Shown here: positions 6,738-9,031 of the stretch, piece after piece
Numbering within the stretch: position 1 is the stretch's first letter
How the letters are laid out: each line of letters begins with the position of its first letter
Assembly: GCA_016285615.1 (NCBI GenBank)
Contig: JAEERB010000097.1
Location: 1 to 9,031 of the forward strand
Length of the DNA stretch: 9,031 nucleotides
Source: Bacteroidales bacterium
GTDB taxonomy: Bacteria > Bacteroidota > Bacteroidia > Bacteroidales > WCHB1-69
Direction: 5' to 3'
The notes under the pieces: model-generated
Told to the model about the DNA's origin: nothing
The model's input: the letters and a program-made list of their open reading frames with translations, nothing else
Database searches by the model: none
Translations under genes and position numbers: made by a program

Positions 6738-7472
6738 TTATTCACTTTCTTCGAGTAAATCACTACCTGCCTGCATTTTACTTTGGTTGCATGGCAATTG
6801 TTTTAGACAATAATTCAGATAATAAGTACCTTTTTGAATAGGTGAAGTGTTAATTTGAACAAAGATATTACCCGAGCATTTTTCGAAATTCTGTTTACAA
6901 GTTTCATTCTTACTTTTTCTTCCATTCTGCCATTTCCAATAATCCACTAAGGCCATAGCATATACAACAGGTTGCTTTTGTTGGATAATTGTAAATAAAT
7001 CATCTGGAATATCCCATTCCCCTGGCTGAATATTGGGCAAAGCCAATTTGCATAATCTTTTCATATCATTCTGCAAGGAGTTACATTTGTGCACCTTTCC
7101 ACTCCGAGATTTTGCCCCTCCCGATGCAATTCTCTTGGCCTCAATCAGAAGAAGCACGTTCTCATGTAAATCCAAAATCATGGAATCAATGTGTCCATTC
7201 TGATTGTTTCCATCTTTGATAGCAAGTTCTTGCCACACATAAACATCAACCCCATTGATTTTCTTGGCATTATACAAATAGTGATGGCAGAAATTAAATG
7301 AGAGATTTCTTTCCGGAATCTTCAATTTATTGGTGCTACCTATAAATGCGGGACAAAATTGTGGTGTTCCATTCAGCATCTTCTGATAGCTCTGAACCAT
7401 ATTATTGAAGACATTCTGAACCAATTTAGAATAAGACGTATGGGCTGCTGCTGTTTTCTTTTTGTAGACCAT
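6738..7472 (-). CDS. Uncharacterised protein with a probable PD-(D/E)XK nuclease-like core
   Basis: 244 residues; I do not recognise a named family. Residues 80-113 show the restriction-endonuclease-like arrangement: Glu82 in WQELAI, Asp96 in NGHIDSMILDL, and Glu111-Ala-Lys113 in NVLLLIEAKRI, with predicted strands around each. A basic, Gly/Ser-rich stretch follows (ASGGAKSRSGK, 116-126), then a helix NSLQNDMKRLCKLAL. A hydrophobic strand VVYAMALVDYWKW (169-181) follows later, and another, NIFVQIN, at 202-208. The N-terminus is helical and polar with no signal peptide, so it should be cytosolic. It starts at ATG 7472 after an A-rich leader; the nearest -7-like sequence (7516-7524) has one extra base and is unconvincing. 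Low GC (20 of 60 in line 7261) and flanking repeats suggest acquired DNA. It could be an orphan restriction-type nuclease or a defence component. Nuclease activity is inferred from the motif alone. Confidence 0.72.
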   Translation of the reverse strand: MVYKKKTAAAHTSYSKLVQNVFNNMVQSYQKMLNGTPQFCPAFIGSTNKLKIPERNLSFNFCHHYLYNAKKINGVDVYVWQELAIKDGNNQNGHIDSMILDLHENVLLLIEAKRIASGGAKSRSGKVHKCNSLQNDMKRLCKLALPNIQPGEWDIPDDLFTIIQQKQPVVYAMALVDYWKWQNGRKSKNETCKQNFEKCSGNIFVQINTSPIQKGTYYLNYCLKQLPCNQSKMQAGSDLLEESE

Positions 7473-7536
7473 AATGATTTTCTTTTTGTGGTTAATATTT
7501 TTTTTGATTGTTATACAAATGATATTCTATCCCACT

Positions 7537-7579
7537 GCCGCCGCTTGGCTTTTCGCTACGCTCTCTGCCTTGCGGCGGC
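7537..7579. repeat. Long GC-rich imperfect hairpin
   Basis: GCCGCCGC at 7537-7544 pairs with GCGGCGGC at 7572-7579. After a TT/TT internal loop, GGC (7547-7549) pairs with GCC (7567-7569). It lies between the FISUMP gene and the 244-aa gene, both on the minus strand. No T-run follows, so a classical intrinsic terminator is not supported. Confidence 0.65.
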
Positions 7580-7589
7580 CTTCATTAGG

Positions 7590-7624
7590 TAGCCTTTCAT
7601 GCCGCTTTGCGGCTCGAAAGGCTA
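7590..7624. repeat. Two-tier hairpin just after the FISUMP stop codon
   Basis: TAGCCTTTC at 7590-7598 pairs with GAAAGGCTA at 7616-7624 (9 bp). Inside it, after a 2-nt internal loop, GCCGC (7601-7605) pairs with GCGGC (7609-7613) around TTT. It begins 6 bp after the stop on the minus strand and may end or protect the FISUMP transcript, though the following bases are not T-rich. Confidence 0.65.
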
Positions 7625-7630
7625 ATATTG

Positions 7631-9031
7631 TTAATTATCGCGGAGACAACGCACGGAGAAACCGTCGTCCTTAGTGTGCTCTTCCCTGTCCACGCGGGCA
7701 TAATTGTAGTAGAGGTAGCGGTCATATGCGAAGTCACTATAGTGCTCGGTAGCACTCCAAAAGTAGACGATGTCGCCGAAACCGTCGTAGCTACCGTAGT
7801 AGCAGCTAGCAGGCAACGCACCGAAGCCTGTGGAGTTGTTGGTACTTGGTGTGTTTCCTACTGCACATGTTGTGGTTGATGTGTTCCAGGCTGTTGTGGT
7901 GGAAGCCAATGCCTTTGCTATGCTACTGCTATTACTATTGCATTGATACTGGCTTTGGCTGCTTACATAGTCGGTCAACTGTGTCCACTCTGCATCGCTC
8001 GGCACATGCCAACCTGTGGGACAAATGCCCTGTACACCACTGGGGTTGGCACTGCTGGAAGACGAACTACGCATCACAGCCTTCCAGTTGTACAACAAGC
8101 CGTAAGTGGCCTTGTTCGATGAGTTATTGTTCGGATAGTACCAATAGCCAACAGTGGTAGAAGCATCGCTACCTTGCGAAATTGAAGTACCATCTGCATA
8201 CTTGGTGGTCTTGAGATTCTCCTTCATCCAACATTGGGCGCCAATTCCTACCGTATTATATGTATTTCCATCGACGTCGTTAATGGTACCAGGACATGGC
8301 AGCGTAGTAAAACTCTTCTCTTCTCCGTATGCCGTTCCATCGCCATTGGTTGCATATGCACGCACATAATATGTTGTTCCTCCTTTCAAATTAGTCATTG
8401 GACTGGAAAACGTGCCGGCTCCAATACCATCATTGGAATGAAGTCCTTCAAGGGTTGGCTCACGCGATGTGCCCCAGCATATACCTCTAGCGGTAACGTA
8501 GGTTCCCATATCTATCACCGTTCCTCCACACAGAGCTGTACTTATCATTACATCACTCACTTCACTGGTTATAGCCATTGCCAGTTTGGCTTCTTGTGTT
8601 GTGAAACTCTTTTCGTCACCATAAAAAGTGCCGTCAACCGTAATAGCATATGCACGCACATAGTAGAGTGTACTATGGTCCAAGTTCTTTATGGAGCTTG
8701 TAAATGTACCAGCGCCTACACCATCGTTGGTGCACGAATTCTCCACCGTTGGATTGGGAGATGTACTCCAACATACGCCACGACCCGTAATCTGCGAGCC
8801 CATATCCTGTATGGTTCCCCCACAGGTGGCACTATTGTTGGTAATGTTGCTTACCACCGCCGTGGTCACCACTGGGGGCGTAATGGCAACTGTGGTAAAG
8901 CTTTGCTCGTTGCCGTATGATACGCCCATACCATTTTCAGCGTAAGCGCGAACGTAGTAGGTTGTGCCGTAAGTCAAACCTGTTAGAGCACTCACAAAAC
9001 TACCCAAACCACTACCGGCAGCAATATGACT
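7631..9031 (-). CDS. FN3-like repeat protein with C-terminal FISUMP (Fib_succ_major) domain, 5' end outside window
   Basis: The frame stays open to the window edge (about 466 codons visible). A TTG near 9007 lies inside a repeat, so the true start is upstream. Two full and one partial fibronectin-like units recur with a 98-residue period. YYVRAYA is centred near 8957, 8663 and 8369, each followed by YGxExSFTT. The two full units also share CGGT..DMG and RG(V/I)CW.TS..PT. From about 8296 to the stop is the FISUMP domain: GTINDVDGNTYNTVGIGAQCWMKENLKT, GYWYYPNNN, YGLLYNWKAVM, GICPTGWHVPSDAEWTQLTDYV, ALPASCYYGSYDGFGDIVYFWSATE and the terminal GFSVRCLRDN. The family is a predicted surface or adhesin-like domain common in Fibrobacteres and Bacteroidetes. 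Signal peptide or lipobox cannot be judged. No type IX secretion tail is seen: the chain ends with the domain. Confidence 0.92.
   Translation of the reverse strand, partial: SHIAAGSGLGSFVSALTGLTYGTTYYVRAYAENGMGVSYGNEQSFTTVAITPPVVTTAVVSNITNNSATCGGTIQDMGSQITGRGVCWSTSPNPTVENSCTNDGVGAGTFTSSIKNLDHSTLYYVRAYAITVDGTFYGDEKSFTTQEAKLAMAITSEVSDVMISTALCGGTVIDMGTYVTARGICWGTSREPTLEGLHSNDGIGAGTFSSPMTNLKGGTTYYVRAYATNGDGTAYGEEKSFTTLPCPGTINDVDGNTYNTVGIGAQCWMKENLKTTKYADGTSISQGSDASTTVGYWYYPNNNSSNKATYGLLYNWKAVMRSSSSSSANPSGVQGICPTGWHVPSDAEWTQLTDYVSSQSQYQCNSNSSSIAKALASTTTAWNTSTTTCAVGNTPSTNNSTGFGALPASCYYGSYDGFGDIVYFWSATEHYSDFAYDRYLYYNYARVDREEHTKDDGFSVRCLRDN
8303..9031 (-). repeat. Tandem 294-bp coding repeats (FN3-like units)
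   Basis: Two full units (about 8578-8303 and 8875-8597) plus a partial one to the window edge repeat every 98 codons. Unit landmarks are CGGTxxDMG, GxGAGTF, TxYYVRAYA and YGxExSFTT. The units differ by many substitutions, so this is an old duplication of protein modules, not recent satellite expansion. Confidence 0.8.

Noticed and set aside
5101..7472. Complete restriction-modification or toxin-antitoxin system
   Set aside because: No methyltransferase, specificity subunit, helicase or antitoxin-like gene is present; the two nuclease-like genes are 449 bp apart and may be unrelated.
7501..7524. Promoter for the 244-aa gene at a CAAATGATA sequence
   Set aside because: The spacing within the -7 box is one base too long and no -33 TTG lies at the right distance.
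7590..7624. Rho-independent terminator for the FISUMP gene
   Set aside because: The stem is strong, but no T-run follows on the minus strand, so it is listed as a hairpin only.
8234..8920. 228-aa plus-strand ORF opposite the FISUMP gene
   Set aside because: Cys/His/Thr-rich shadow reading across the 294-bp coding repeats; the minus-strand frame has unmistakable domain motifs.
8303..9031. Regular repeats considered as a CRISPR array or satellite
   Set aside because: The period is 294 bp, in frame, and conserved at protein level; there are no short identical repeats with unique spacers.

Overview
The window looks like a chromosomal fragment of a Bacteroidales bacterium, probably an anaerobe of gut or rumen type. 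Four things point there. The upstream boxes match the Bacteroidetes TTG/TAnnTTTG promoter pattern. The three secreted proteins have signal peptides followed directly by Gln. Gene starts lack clear Shine-Dalgarno sequences. The families present (GWxTD protein, FISUMP/Fib_succ_major protein, TM1266-type hydrogenase regulator) fit as well. I could not determine genus or species.

Layout. Positions 1-249 (minus) hold most of a small TM1266-like regulator associated with [FeFe]-hydrogenase systems. It is divided by a 223-bp regulatory gap, with overlapping divergent promoter candidates, from a tight four-gene plus-strand operon (473-4958). The operon encodes two tandem paralogous secreted TPR proteins, a secreted GWxTD-domain protein, and a small PglC-like monotopic phosphoglycosyl transferase. 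Gene gaps are 26, 2 and 6 bp, so co-transcription is very likely. The arrangement suggests an envelope or exported protein assembly linked to the first membrane step of a glycan pathway; that link is inference.

Positions 5101-7472 are visibly more AT-rich in sampled lines and carry two minus-strand genes with nuclease-like folds. One is a YhcG/DUF1016 family PD-(D/E)XK protein. The other is a 244-aa protein I do not recognise, which carries an E...D...EAK pattern typical of the same fold. The segment is bracketed by REP-like palindromic elements: one copy of a TTCGACA(G/A)GCTCAG element at 4991-5019, a composite repeat block at 6541-6705, and two large hairpins at 7537-7624. It looks like accessory DNA inserted between conserved genes.

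Positions 7631-9031 (minus, 5' end outside the window) encode a surface-type protein. It has tandem 98-residue fibronectin-like repeats and a C-terminal FISUMP domain ending in a GFSVRC motif. No tRNA, rRNA, CRISPR array, transposase or reverse transcriptase was seen.
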